A stretch of 64,000 bases of DNA from Cherax quadricarinatus (GCF_038502225.1 NC_091369.1:9612305-9676304), one strand, 5' to 3'. Counted from the first letter of the stretch, positions 43,891 through 56,029 are shown. Notes: a model not told the origin generated them from the letters alone. Numbers and translations are program-made.

Positions 43891-46073
43891 TAAACTATTC
43901 ACACAGATAAATGGGGTTAAAGGACAGCTAGTATTAACGTCAAAAACCTAAAAATACGCACCATTTCCAAGTAATAGAGCATGCAACAAGCGCACCAGAC
44001 TTCCAGAAAGTCTACACCACGTCCGCCCTATCTCATTTCCAGGTTAGCTTTAGGCAGTTGTGTACGTACAACACACCTGAAGCTATTCGCCGTCACATTA
44101 TATGCGCCCAGTACACTTGCTGGTCGTGTCAAAAAAACGCGTAACCGGAGTTGCACGTAGCACAACACCAAGTTAATCTAAATCACTACTGACAAATTTA
44201 TTATCTACCCCACACCTGAAAAACATTGTCTATCCAAATTTGGTCACCGTAACATCACCTACGCCACACCTGGCTACAGCATGCGCTTCCTACATACCCA
44301 GGCCAAAGAAAAGTAGGGTACAACAAGAAGTATCCACACCTGTTCACGCTCGCTCTTAGTTTGACCACTTTCACAATACTATTGCTGCATTCTTGCAACT
44401 AAATTCACTGGAGTAATGTGGTGTCTGCATATGTCGCCAAGCGGCGACTCCCGTACTACCAACCTGAGCTGGTGTGCAACTGGCTAACGATAGTGACAAT
44501 TCATAATATATGACTGTGCTCACTACCTATGTAAGTTACCAACGGTTAAAGGTTTATTTTCATGTATTCTTAGTTTTTTTATTATTTTATTTAACGAGGT
44601 AGGGACATTTACACATCATTCCCCTCCTCGAACATGTTCTGGGTTACTGATTATATAGCTGATAGGAGGCACTAGACTCTCCACAAAATTCAGGCACAAG
44701 TCTGCACTTCATTCACTGACACCTGTACAGTGCCTTCCTTGCATGTGTGTGTGTGTATGTATGCGCGCGCGGAGACAATGGAGGTGCAAAACATGGTGTA
44801 CATGTGGGTCGGGGCAGAACTTGGACATCAAGATATACACTCAGGAGGAAGCACACGCACACTGAGAAGCGCATACACACACGTAGGTAGCGGCACCACG
44901 GACACGCGACAACTGAGCTACCATTTGGCCCACTCGCAGCAGTCTCTCTCCTACGCCCGCACACGGCCCACACGCCTCACTGCCACACGTCACCACCACC
45001 ACTCTTCATACCTCCACTCGTGCTTCCACGTCTGATTACGATCCTCTACACCCCCACAAGTCCATCATTACCGTAGCACCTGCACGCTACAACAAGAGAG
45101 GAGTCCCTGAGGAACACGAGGGAGGGCGTATTAGAGAGATTCAACTCACCTGCTTCCTTCTGCGTGGGCACGTCAAGCTTACCTCACAAGGTTTTCAGTT
45201 TCGTCACTGCTCGCTCCCTCGGCCTTCAGGGAGCTCAACCTGGGCCCCTCACTCACACCTGTGGCTCACCATCATCCAGGGAGGTACTACACTTGTCATA
45301 CACCAGTGTAAAACTGAAGCCTGTTAAACGTTTTGCACTGCTAGAATTGCTAGTCGTGCCTTCTCTCATGAATACCCAAAATAACAAGTAAATCTTACAA
45401 AACTACCTCTACTTTCCTCTTTTTCTTTTATCATGTATTTAGTTTCCCCAAGTAAGCCCGAGACCAGACCTCGAGAAAGATGATCCCAGAAAACAATAAC
45501 AGATAACCCATACTTTTTTCCCCTACTGGACCCATTTTTTTGGAGGGGGCGGGAGATGGTGCATAAAACTGGTGTGGGAGGGGTGGAGTGGTGTGGGCAC
45601 CTACTCAAAATTACGTGCGCAGATTATGCCCACGGTCACTCCTCATAAGGTAGCAGGCGGCCTACGCTTGCTCCACCCTCCATAATATCTTCCTACTACT
45701 CTTGCCAACTAAGAAATGTCAACTAAACTCACCTCGTGTAAAAGACGTCCCAACCTACCCGTCAACTTCACATAAACATGGGTTTCTCGATAACTTCCCA
45801 CCTACCTGAATTCTGCACGCAAGAACTTTCCTCACTCGGTCCACAGGTCACTTGTTCCTGCACAACATCCTCAAGACCTAGTAGTCCAATATCACGGATT
45901 GAAAGTGAACATTTTTTTAATAGGATGCAACTTCTGCTTATTATTAAGGAAGTCATCTGGCTGACGCTCGTCAGGAGACGCTTCTGTTTACTGACGAACA
46001 AATTCCCCCCCACGAAGGTCCCCCTCCCCCACAAGATATTTTTACGTACACTCAAGTATATTACAGTACAAAC
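43891..46073. other. No gene recognised; CpG-richer part 44750-45300
   Basis: The 43891-44340 part may continue the decayed LINE. Positions 44740-45260 are GC/CpG-richer, with CAC triplets and a (GT)n/(GC) run at 44742-44772. ORFs there (44713-45035) are unrecognised. A promoter is possible but not shown. Confidence 0.35.
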
Positions 46074-46700
46074 CATTCTTCTCCTGACAATCTTTTCCAT
46101 GATTTTGCATGCTATACATGTCAGTGACACTGGTCTGTAGTTTAGTGCTTCTTGTCTGTCTCCTTTTTTAAAGATTGGGACCACATTTGCTGTCTTCCAT
46201 GCCTCAGGCAATCTCCCTGTTTCGATAGCTGTATTGAATATTGTTGTTAGGGGTACACACAGTGCCTCTGCTCCCTCTCTCAGGACCCATGGAGAGATGT
46301 TATCTGGCCCCATTGCCTTTGAGGTATCTAGCTCACTCAGAAGCCTCTTCACTTCTTCCTCGGTTGTGTGTACTGTGTCCAGCACATGGTGGTGTACCCC
46401 ACCTCTCCGTCTTTCTGGAGCCCCTTCTGTCTCCTCTGTGAACACTTCTTTGAATCTCTTGAGTTCCTCACATACTTCACGGTCATTTCTTGTTGTCTCT
46501 CCTCCTTCCTTCCTTAGCCTGATTACCTGGTCCTTAACGGTTGTTTTCTTCCTGATGTGGCTGTATAACAGCTTCGGGTCAGATTTGGCTTTTGCTGCTA
46601 TGTCGTTTTCATATTGACGTTGGGCCTCCCTTCTTATCCGTGCATATTCGTTTCTGGCTCTACGACTGCTCTCCTTATTCTCCTGGGTCCCTTTTCCCCT
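46074..46700 (-). pseudogene. LINE ORF2: RT N-terminal part, cut by assembly gap
   Basis: The minus frame is open from the gap to 46074. It reads NEYARIRREAQRQYENDIA, KLLYSHIRKKTTVKDQV, EELKRFKEVF, VKRLLSELDTSKAMGPDNIS, PLTTIFNTAIETGRLPEAWK, then VVPIFKKGDRQEALNYRPVSLT, KIMEKIVRRRM. This is the linker and first RT motifs (KKGxxxxxxNYRPVSL) of a CR1/L2-type LINE. At about 46074 similarity stops abruptly (VCTVIYL follows), a 3' deletion or insertion boundary. The rest of the 5' part lies in or beyond the gap. The open frame suggests a young copy. Confidence 0.85.
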
Positions 46701-46800
46701 NNNNNNNNNNNNNNNNNNNNNNNNNNNNNNNNNNNNNNNNNNNNNNNNNNNNNNNNNNNNNNNNNNNNNNNNNNNNNNNNNNNNNNNNNNNNNNNNNNNN
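46701..46800. other. Assembly gap (100 N)
   Basis: Exactly 100 N, the conventional size for a gap of unknown length. Confidence 0.99.
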
Positions 46801-46918
46801 TACTAGCTGTGCCTGCCGCACACCAAGGCGCTAAGCTGTCCCCCTTTAACTGAAAAAAAAAAGACTACAGCCAACACCCACACCATATTAACACGCGTCA
46901 TTACTCTCAACTTACAAC

Positions 46919-46942
46919 CATATTATTATTATTATTATTATT
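46919..46942. repeat. (ATT)n microsatellite
   Basis: Eight ATT units with no clear family D body alongside. Confidence 0.9.
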
Positions 46943-47089
46943 AGTCAAACAAGAGTTGATCGCAACTCGCAATTGTGAGGGGGGGGGTGTATTTATTCCT
47001 AACTAAATACCGGTATTGTTTACTACTCTGAGTACGTTACGTGTCTTCATAGGACGTAATTTGTTTCGACTTCCGTGTTCCTATGTATC

Positions 47090-47490
47090 ATAATTACATC
47101 TGGAAAATTTTGAAGAACCAGTTCCAAACCTGCATAACAAAATCAATCTCCGTGGAAGAGAGACGGTAGAATGTGCAAAGTATCTCCAATAAAAAAAAAA
47201 GAGGCGCGAGTACACCAAGAGAACTCTACAAATGTCACAGGGCCAAGATTTTTTAAAGCTATCTCTCCATGCAGAAGAAAAACTGCCAACACACCTTAGA
47301 CTGTCTTCAAGGGAAAATTTAAGTTCATGTCAGTGCCTGATCAACTGGACTGTGGTTCGTACATTGGACTACGTGCGACCAGAAGCAACATCCAGGTTGA
47401 TTAGGCCTTGATCCACCAGGAGGACTGGTTTGTAACCAGGCTGGGGAGATGTTGACGCCAAAAACATCCCTAGGTATCCTTCATGTATAC
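47090..47490 (+). mobile_element. LINE end B, sense
   Basis: GGAAAATTTTGAAGAACCAG, CCAAACCTGCATAAC (LVPNLHN), CTGATCAACTGGACTGTGGT, GGTTGATTAGGCCTTGATCC, ACCAGGAGGACTGG and CCCTAGGTATCC. The UTR is more diverged than at 41940. Confidence 0.75.
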
Positions 47491-47599
47491 AAATGGAAGA
47501 CTGAAGACAATGTAAAACATCCCCGTGGAAAATTATAGGCGCGATAGAGAAAGATAATAAGTATAAAGGGTTCAATACTTTTTTCAGCGCTTCCAGTTC

Positions 47600-47800
47600 A
47601 CAAAGTAAATTACCATCACATTCATAACGCGGGAACTTGACACGTTCCCCACGCAGTTTCTGATCAGCAGGACTGTGATGCTTTATGTTAGACAGCGAGT
47701 CGGTAGCACCAACAGCCTGAATGACTTGGCCACAAGGGCGATGTCAGAGGTGCGAACAATTTAGAAACATACCAACCCTTTTGGAACTAGGACATCTTAA
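47600..47800 (+). mobile_element. LINE end A-like, sense, worn
   Basis: GTTTCTGATCAGCAGGACTG, GTAGCACCAACAGCCTGAA and a final ACATACCAACCC. Confidence 0.45.
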
Positions 47801-48049
47801 AATTGTTTGAAGAGTTCATATTTAATTAACAGTAATGACGGGATCGTGTGCGACCATTTTTAGGACAATCTGCACGAGATGTTTTCAGCATTGTGCTGTC
47901 TGGTGATCACAAGCACTTAAAACGTACCACCCTGAAACTCCCAATATTTCTACAAATATTTTATGGCTTAATAAAGAATCACAATTATTACTGCCTGCCC
48001 GTCCTCGTTTTCCCGTATTCCTCTCTAGCTTTTTGCTTCTCTTGCCCCA

Positions 48050-48120
48050 GCTGTGACTTGACAACGGTCCAGGACCGACCGAAAGTTCGTCATTAAAGTC
48101 CTTTCTTAAGTGTGGGGTTT
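48050..48120 (+). ncRNA. Hammerhead-like core
   Basis: TTGACAA, stem II GGTC/GACC around CAGGACC, GAAAGTTCGTC, then ATTAAA (48092-48097). Box 1 and GAAAC each carry one change. Confidence 0.5.
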
Positions 48121-48149
48121 CTAGTGAATCATGTGTGAGATAATATTTA

Positions 48150-48475
48150 CAAAGATACTTGAGAGCCTAGACCTAAATCTACACATTACATTAACGATGT
48201 ACTGAGAGAAATGGAAGTGCAAAATGGACCTAGTGAAAAGCTGGGAAGTAACATGCACAGTGAGAGAACCGTGGACAAAGGCACTCACGTACAGTTCAGG
48301 ACATTTAATAAATATCCTGTACATAAGTGTCTTTATCCACAGCTTGTCGGTATTACCATTCAATTTAAAAAGTGTCAATATTCGTGGCCCAACACTATTC
48401 AACCAACTACCAGCAAGTATCAGAAATATTATTGTAATTAGTGTAGACGTTTTCAAGAAACTATCATAATGAGGC
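48150..48475 (+). mobile_element. LINE end A coding tail with inserted hammerhead-element tail
   Basis: CTTGAGAGCCTAGACC and AATGGACCTAGTGAAAAGC precede about 60 bp (48298-48356) ending GTGTCTTTATCCACAG and CTTGTCGGTATTACC. The frame then continues VNIRGPTLFNQLPASIR and VDVFKK. The middle piece contains AATAAA and the tail module, so it looks like the 3' end of a hammerhead element inserted in the LINE. Confidence 0.5.
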
Positions 48476-48649
48476 CGTGAAGGATACGCGAGACCCAGCC
48501 AGACCCCAAAACCAACACCCCAGTTGAACAGATAATCAACATTAAAGCCGCGGAGGTAGAAAAAATTCGTGAAACCGCACAAAACCACGTGTAACAGAAC
48601 AAACCTCTACTAAAACAACGTTTCTATCCTATTTTTAAAGAACAAAAAA

Positions 48650-48770
48650 ACACAATACCGTGACTGGAACAATGAACAAATAACCCGCGCACAAACTTGT
48701 GACGAAATGTCGTCAATAGTTTCTTACTCCCATGTGCGGGTTATTTGTGTATTTTTCCTTACAGTGAAAT
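48650..48770. repeat. Hairpin with GACGAAATGTCGTC half-core
   Basis: AACAAATAACCCGCGCA (48674-48690) pairs with TGTGCGGGTTATTTGTG (48733-48749). Between them is TGACGAAATGTCGTCA, a palindrome derived from the GACGAAACGTCGTC hammerhead 3' half. ATACCGTGACTGGA at the left end is complementary to TCCAGTCACGGTATTG near 50956, so both loci share one family. Confidence 0.6.
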
Positions 48771-49089
48771 CTTGTCTCAATGTGAGTCCAATACCGTAGG
48801 CAGTACTCCCTTCAATCAATTTCTAAGTCATCGTTTCATGGAGGTGGGGAGGCAAGGCGAGACAAGAGGCTCACCTTTAATAAGCAACAGCTCTCACCAA
48901 ACAAAATCTTTAAATAGTCGCCAACTTTAAATAAACCGGATATAGAAGATAACGGTCACTTAAACGTTCAAATGACATCTAACTTTAAACAAACCGGAAA
49001 CATTAGGTAAACCTTATTTAACACCCACATTAAAGCTTCACAACTTTATTACATTTACGGGGAAGCACTGGACCCAAAGTGCTGGGTTC
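48771..49089. other. No gene seen
   Basis: Two AACTTTAAA(C/T)AAACCGGA words (48922 and 48981) form a short direct repeat. Nothing else found. Confidence 0.4.
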
Positions 49090-49205
49090 AGTGCGAATGG
49101 GAAGCAATTAAGCTCAAACCAAGGAAGGGGACGTCAGTTTCGATTCCCCTGGATCAAGATTCCTCTCACCGGAGTCAAGGAACCTCTCTTTTGGAGTCTA
49201 CCACT
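49090..49205 (-). repeat. Family D repeat, antisense
   Basis: CGAATGGGAAGCAATTAAGC, CCAAGGAAGGGGACGT and GGATCAAGATTCCTCTCACC are the reverse of the family D order. Confidence 0.6.
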
Positions 49206-49264
49206 TTTAAACAACATTCCAACAGGTTGCCAGTTTCAGGTTAATCACTATCTTCCTCCCCATT

Positions 49265-49435
49265 ACCCCAGCTCTGTCCCAGATCTGGCTTTTTGATTGA
49301 TGGTCTGATCGAACAGGCTGTTAGTGCCAGTCGCACGGAGACCATCCTATGAACCATAACTCAGCTGTCAGGAACCGTCTTGAGGAACTTGTCAAGTTCT
49401 TTTTTGAAGACAGCTAGGGGTCTATTAGTAATTTC
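49265..49435 (-). mobile_element. LINE end B, antisense
   Basis: The plus strand reads TGGTCTGATCGAACAGGCTG, CTATGAACCATAACTCAGCT and GAGGAACTTGTCAAGTTC, matching 9010-9080. Confidence 0.7.
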
Positions 49436-50610
49436 CTTTAAGCACGAAGAAATTGTCAGCTTTAAAGCAATACAAACCAGTAAATAAAAATAACGATAAA
49501 CAATGATAAATAAACTTCCACATGATTACCCATAAATATTAAATACTGCTGCGTCCTCTTTCAGAACCAACATGGAGACATTATCTGATCGCATTGATTT
49601 CCAGGAATAACTCGCACTGCAGTTTCTTTCCCGCTTCTCCTGTGATACAATATCCAGTACTCATTCTAGCATTTAATACCCTAAACTTGCAAAAAAATGC
49701 AGTAACACGAAAGCAAGGGCGCCAATCAAAACAATATTGGTACGCCTGTGACACCACACCCAGGCTCCCAGAGGATCAGTGTTCCATCTGCACTTACCTA
49801 CCTCCCTCCTTCCCACACCCCGTCCGCTCTTCCCTCCCTCCCTCAACCACGACCTCTACTCACTCCCTCCTCCAGTCAATCCCTTCTCATGCGTTCCAAC
49901 ATTTGTTATTAAATAAAATTGGGCACATCAGCTACACTACACAACATGTTATGGGAATAAAAACTGTTATCCTTGTCATAATGCATAAGATGGATTTTAT
50001 GCATCATGAAATGAAATTTGTCAGCCTGTGCTAGCTCACTTCAATAATGTAATCATATGTTCAATTCTCACAGCATTAGTAAGAGTAAAGGGAAAGGGTG
50101 AAACGATGAAACTGGAAAGGGGAAAAATTGAGAAAGGGGAGGGAGAATGTGAGGAAATAGATACGGAAAATATGGATAAGAGGAGAAAATTAGGAAAAAA
50201 TAGGGAAGGCTGAGAAAGATGAGAGTGGGGAGGAACACTAAAGCGTGCAAGGACCAGATCATAAAACATTCTTTACAATACGTTATTTAACCAGCACTGT
50301 TTACAATAAGTTATTCAATACTCATACACTCCTGCAAACTAAAAATTACCCCCACAGTAAAACAATAAATGTCATAAAGGTTAAAATATCTACCTTAAAT
50401 AATGCATCAAAATTTCTAAAATTGCCAAAGCCAGGTACTCATGAGGAAAGAGCTAAGCTGAGGGTAAACAAACTATGCGTCACAGTAAAAGCACACCCCA
50501 AGTCAGGCAAACGAAGGGTTCGTGTGCCTTATCTTCAACCCAACTACAAAAAAGTCAAGTCGCGGGAGGAAACTTAACGGTGAGAGAGAAGGGAGACTTC
50601 CCTCCAGGTT
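49436..50610. other. No gene recognised
   Basis: A/T-rich, purine-rich at 50090-50240. A 110-codon frame (50245-50577) has a Lys/Arg-rich C-terminus but no known domain; it may be the worn upstream part of the LINE that follows. Confidence 0.35.
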
Positions 50611-50614
50611 GGAA

Positions 50615-51285
50615 TACTGCTGTATACTAACGGTCTTCTTCAAGGCAGACGAGATGGTTTAGTTAGAAAAAGTACAGAACTTCACGGCCCGTATACATTC
50701 AATCCAACATCAAAACTACTAGGAACGATTAAAGTCCCTTGAACTGTATTCCTTGCAACGCTGGTAAGAAAGATACATCATAATTAACACCTGGGAAATT
50801 CTGGAGCGATTGGTTCCAAACCTGCATACCGAAATCACTCCTTATAAAAACAGTCAACTTGGCGGGCGGTACACAAATAACTAGCACATACGAGAGAGGA
50901 GCTAACGACGACGTTTCGGTCCGACTTGGACCATTTACAAATTCACATATTGCTCCAGTCACGGTATTGTGCCTTTTTGTTATTTATTAGCGGACGGTTC
51001 AAAGTATCTCCAATAAAAAAGCAGAGGTACAATAAGAGGACACGATAAGTGTCAGAGGTCGTTTACTTTTCAACGCCTTGTAAAGGAAATTACCAAGAAG
51101 TAACTTCATAAGTTCCTCAAAAAATTCCTGATCAACCAGGTTGTGGTTAGTATACTGGAATGCATTCGGCCAGCAACAACATCATAGAGTCTATGATGTT
51201 GCTGCTGGTCAGCAACCAGGTCTCGTCTGGGACTGGGCCGAGGGGCGATGACCCCCGAAAGCAGCATAAGGTACTCATATGGTAG
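50615..51285 (+). mobile_element. LINE end B, sense, interrupted by hammerhead element
   Basis: GGAATACTGCTGTATACTAA (EYCCILT) and GAACTGTATTCCTTGCAACG, then CCAAACCTGCATACCGAAAT, are interrupted at about 50885-50995. Coding resumes at CAAAGTATCTCCAATAAAAA and runs to CTGATCAACCAGGTTGTGGT and GCGATGACCCCCGAAAG. At 51167-51210 CAACAACATCATAGA and TCTATGATGTTGCTG form a local inverted duplication. Confidence 0.75.
50907..50938 (-). ncRNA. Hammerhead-like core inside LINE B
   Basis: Minus strand: GTAAAT in box 1, stem II GGTCC/GGACC around AAGTC, GAAACGTCGTC. The GAAAC box and cleavage triplet are intact; box 1 is not. The same LINE piece without the insert exists at 47100-47200. Confidence 0.5.
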
Positions 51286-51334
51286 GGAGGGGAGAGAAGA
51301 TTAAGGGGTGGAGGAGAGGCTACGACGATTTAGA

Positions 51335-51698
<364 letters not shown>

Positions 51699-51699
51699 G

Positions 51700-52955
51700 G
51701 GGTAGACTTGAGGATGGGTGAAAGGAAGAGAAACTTTGTAAAAGTGCGAGACTTGGGAGGAGGGGAATGGAGAACTGGAAGACTATGGGGGATAAATGGG
51801 AAAGTACAATGAAGACTTTAGTGTATATCGAGATTATCAGCCGAGGAAAACTAAACAACTGTTTGTGATACTAGTACAACTACCTTAAAATAGAAAAATA
51901 TGTTGATTGCAACTCGTGGACAGTTTTTCCAGTGGTATTCGAAAAGGTTTTAACCAGGTACACGCACTTAGTTGTAATAACAGTAGGTTTGTGATTTCTT
52001 TAAACCTTACTTGCCTCTGAAGCAGCCACATATCTTTTGTATACGAAGAATAAATTAAATAACTGTCACACTTCCTCTAATCCTATCATCAAAAGAAGTA
52101 GTTTCTCGAGTTTTCAGTTATCGTAGTTTAAGGTCAGCAGAGTCAAGGGGCTGACACGGAGTCAATAACAGAGCCACAAGAGTAGCGACAGCCACAGAGT
52201 ATGGTGACAATGACGAGATCACTAGGACAGTTATTGCCCAAACAGTGATAGCCAAAATTAAGTCAGCAGGTGTCTATGTTATCACAACGAAAGACGTCAT
52301 ATGTCAATGTGACAACACACATCTGATACATTAAGGAAGTTGTCAATACCAGAAACGCTCCTCTTGGCGAGGCAAGTCGAGAGTAACATAGCAGGTAGAC
52401 ATAACAGTGATACCTGGAGGAGGAAGTGGAATACTGATAATGAATAGTGATCTCTAACCTGAGGCCTAAACAGTTAAGAGGTGACAGAGGCAGTGCTTGG
52501 CAGATAAAGAGCCAGTCATGGAATAGGTTTAAGATAAGATAGGTAAGCCACAACACAGGAGGTTTAAACAGATGGTTACCAAAATGTCCAACACGTTCTA
52601 CCAGATGGTCAGGCCATGCCCTCGCCCCCTCGTGCCACCTCTTCCATTCTCCTGTTTGCATTCGCTTCTCTCCAACACCTGACACCAGTCCCCCTCCCCT
52701 CCTCTTCCCTAAATAAAATCATTACCCTCTTGTCATTTGCTTTTAGTTATTGACACCCCATGTTCCCTTGGTGACTGCTTTCTCTCCTTTACTTTTGCTT
52801 TCCATTGATACTCGCCTATGTTCTTTGTCATATATCCTGCGTAAACCTTTCACTTCTACGCTCCACGATAGGATCTGCCTTCCGAATACCAATGACGGGG
52901 GGGGGGGGGGGATGTCTAAGCTGTTGCGACAGCTCACAAAGTGAAATGTTTATAC
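51700..52955. other. No gene recognised
   Basis: The minus frame at 52263-52685 (140 codons) shows no known domain or splice context. A 12-G run ends near 52910. Confidence 0.35.
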
Positions 52956-52959
52956 CAAC

Positions 52960-53275
52960 AATATCGAGAGGAAATACAAAATACTCGAGAGGATTACGAA
53001 GGTAGCTAGGAACAGACTTGTGCGAGGAGCAGCAGCCAGAGGATATAGACGACAGCTACATAAAAGAGCCTTAGAGACGTCAGGAAGTGCTTTTTTCAGT
53101 CTTAGGGCGGTACGGGGAATGCCCTAGAAGAGGTGATCGAAGCGAATACTATAAGGTACACAGTATCAAGAGTAGATATGACTGGGTCCTAGGGTCAAGA
53201 ATCTGTAACAGCGTTCAATGGAAATTAAGAGGCGTAGTCTTGAGTTCCTTTAAACACAACTAGGCGAATATTAAT
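52960..53275 (+). pseudogene. LINE ORF2 C-terminal remnant
   Basis: In broken frames: SLRDVRKCFFQS then GNALEEVIEANTI, recalling the LINE tail RDVRKFFFSH, WNSLEEAVVEARTI. The coding end of a further LINE family, heavily stopped. Confidence 0.45.
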
Positions 53276-53280
53276 AGTAT

Positions 53281-53850
53281 AATCTTTGAAAAATAAACCG
53301 CCTAAGGCTGTTTTAATTAAAACAAGGATTAAGAGTGAGCATTTAATGCTTGCAGATGGCTACAGACAAACGTATTACTGAGTACATTACAATAAACTTT
53401 CGCTCACCCAACTAACAAACTTTATCAGTGTCTATTGTCTTCATACGTCACAACTTCCCTGTTATTTTGCGAAAGATAACCTTATAGCAGTTAACAAAAT
53501 TAATATCGGTTGGCAAACGAGGTGAGCACAGGCAAGGCTATGCAGTAGCTAGTGACAAAAGGATAACGAGGACTCGGACATCAGCTAACTACAAGATTCC
53601 ACCACCAGATATTGCAGTAACAAGCATGACCATACAAGCAGGAAAACTAGTAATTACAACTCTGATGAACCCACAATAAGAGCTGACTAGGAAAAAAAAC
53701 AATCACTTCGAACATAATTAAAATTTGCTTTGTGAACACTAAACACGTCCGCTCCCCCTACACTATGGCTGGCGTCAGAGAATCGAATGCCATCTTAGTT
53801 ACGCCCATCGTTACTTACAAGCTGAGAGTCCACTTTACAGGAACTTCACC
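53281..53850. other. No gene seen
   Basis: No supported feature. Confidence 0.4.
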
Positions 53851-53854
53851 AGCG

Positions 53855-53946
53855 CACATTATGTTCCTGTGGAAGCGCTAAACCCGTATGGCTCATAACG
53901 TGCCTGGGAATGACAAGTAATCAGGTTTGATCAAACCTGATTACTT
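53855..53946 (-). repeat. Family D repeat, antisense, ending in a palindrome
   Basis: GGAAGCGCTAAACCCGTATG and GTGCCTGGGAATGACAAG lead into a perfect 32-bp palindrome (53915-53946), arm AAGTAATCAGGTTTGA. The arm is a family D word, so the palindrome arose by inverted duplication of the repeat. Confidence 0.75.
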
Positions 53947-53959
53947 GAAGCTAGAACTG

Positions 53960-54430
53960 TTATAAGGACCCTCTTCGCGACCAGAAAGGGCTAGCCTACA
54001 CGATAATTTAATAACATTTTAATTTTTATTTTAACTTAATTTGTACTGAATTACACTATCATTAATATTAAAAAATCATACAATAGATAATTTTTTTTTA
54101 AGAAATGTGGACTAAAGTGGCTTCTGGGGGGCCCCTCCGGGATAAGGGGCCCATTGTAGTACCATACGGTCATTCAGCATTCGTACGATAAACCCTCATA
54201 TACACTCGCTATATACCCATTCATGGTAAAATTGTGATAAATGGGTTTATCTTCCTTCGTTCAGGACTCGAGATACTGCAGTCCTGCCATATGGGTGTGG
54301 AATGGAAGCATGTTAAGTGCTTTGCTTCCGGCAGGATTGCAATTTTCGTGTCAGCCAATTCAAATGTTAAGAGGCAGGTCTAAGACATGAAGCTCAACAC
54401 CCCAAAATCAAAATTCTCAATTGAATACTG
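53960..54430. other. No gene seen
   Basis: A/T-rich, with a GGGGCCCCTCC patch at 54127. No supported feature. Confidence 0.4.
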
Positions 54431-54434
54431 GTAA

Positions 54435-54595
54435 TAACATTAAGATAGGATAATACCATTTTTTTGCCGATACTGATACCATCAAATATCACCCGATACT
54501 CATCGATATTGATACTATTAAAATAGCCAATACCCATCGATACCGATACCATCAAAATTAGCCGATACCGATACTTTGTCACAACCCTAAATAAA
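54435..54595. mobile_element. hAT-like fragment with GATAC repeats
   Basis: Reiterated CCGATAC and CATCGATA words, ending ACAACCCTAA, like the interior and CCCTA end of the element at 41693. The other end is not clear. Confidence 0.4.
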
Positions 54596-54635
54596 TCAGC
54601 ATTCACAGATAAACACTGTAAAAGGCTTCAACGCT

Positions 54636-54711
54636 GCGGGTCATCCTATGACTACGACCCGTTCAGGAAACACTTGTCATGTTTCCTGACAAACCTCACC
54701 TAACTTAAGGG
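54636..54711 (+). repeat. Dispersed repeat F, copy 1
   Basis: GCGGGTCATCCTATGACTAC, GACCCGTTCAGGAAACACTT and TTTCCTGACAAACC. Copy 2 is at 55102. Confidence 0.6.
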
Positions 54712-55101
54712 TTTAAAAGGAGACTCGACAAGTGCCTCCGCCAAGTGACCAATCAACCAGGTTGTGATATGTGGGAGTAAGAAACTTCTCGAAACTGGTA
54801 AATCGTATGTCCAAAGTAAATCGCCTTAAAATGAAGAAGGCTGACAATGCTCTGTATAGAGTGCAAGAAACTAATGTAACGAAAGTACCAAAACCCAGGT
54901 AAGTAGCCCTATGTCCAAAAAAAAAAAAAAAACGACTGGCTTCATGGAGTACCAAGCGTCTGAAACAGCCCAGGCTCACTTCCTACAACTTCCTAACTCT
55001 GCCCCTGCTTCCCTAGTTCTAGTCACATTGTAACTATTAAATTTTAAAGGGACAGACCAGTAAGTCAGTGGAAGGCTTGGTCAGATGACCAAATGTCCAA
55101 G

Positions 55102-55172
55102 TGGCGGGTCACCATATGACTAAGACCCGTGTCGGGATAGATTATCCTGTTCCCTGACGAATCCTGCATAAC
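55102..55172 (+). repeat. Dispersed repeat F, copy 2
   Basis: GGCGGGTCACCATATGACTA, AGACCCGTGTCGGGATAG and TTCCCTGACGAATCC align with 54636-54711. Confidence 0.6.
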
Positions 55173-55556
55173 TCTGCAAGCATCTCATACACACTATTAT
55201 TATGTGTTTTCTTACGCTTTGCAATGCGTATATTTCTCAACGTTCGCGTTTATCTTCAAGTAGGTTTGAGGTATTTTACGCTAGGTTATTTTACGCTAGG
55301 TTGAGTTACTTTATTAGAATTATGTATATATAACCTATTTATACATACAGCAACTAAATTACACATACACATTGGCAAGACTCGTCGCCTATGTGAACTC
55401 TTCAAAATATGAGCGTGTTACAAGCAGCCAATTCTTCACACTTAAGAGAACGTAAAATTTGAGACAAATCCTACACAAGTTGCAAAAGCACTCCGGGCAG
55501 GCGTTCATCCGAACACATGTAAAACAACGTAGTGAACATTTTAGATGGTCAGAGAC

Positions 55557-55560
<4 letters not shown>
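55173..55560. other. No gene seen
   Basis: A short direct repeat TATTTTACGCTAGGTT (55271 and 55287). Otherwise nothing. Confidence 0.4.

Positions 55561-55640
<80 letters not shown>
55561..55640. repeat. (TA)n, left flank of MITE
   Basis: Forty TA units ending exactly at the MITE terminus. Confidence 0.97.
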
Positions 55641-55643
<3 letters not shown>

Positions 55644-56026
55644 GTGCCGAATAGGCAGAACTTGCGATCTTGGCTTAAATAGCAACGCTCATCTTGCCAT
55701 ATATGACAAGTGAAAATTTGTGTATGCAATAATTTCGCCAAAATCATTCTGAACCTAACGAAAAAAATATATTTCACTGTGTTTGTTTAGTATTAAATTA
55801 TTGTAAATAAATCTAAAATATATTTAGTTGGGTTAGGCTAAAATAAATTGCTGTTGTTATAATAAGGTTAGGTAAGTTTTCTAAGTTTCTTTTCGTCCAA
55901 AATTAAAAATTTTTACATTAACATTAATGAAAAAAAAATCTTTAAATGTATAAGAGAAAAATTTAGAGAGGACTTAATTTTAAATGAGTTCTTGCTAATT
56001 GACCAGTTTTACATATTCGGCACGAC
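55641..56026. mobile_element. 386-bp MITE with GTCGTGCCGAATA termini
   Basis: Perfect 13-bp terminal inverted repeats (55641-55653 and 56014-56026), with partial pairing for about 10 more bases. The A/T-rich interior contains GGTTAGG words and no ORF. It is flanked by (TA)n on both sides, so TA targets (mariner-like) are likely but a duplication cannot be measured. I recall this as an abundant decapod repeat. Confidence 0.8.
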
Positions 56027-56029
56027 ATT

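Noticed and set aside
46592..46853. ORFs crossing the N run
   Set aside because: The frame through unknown bases is meaningless.
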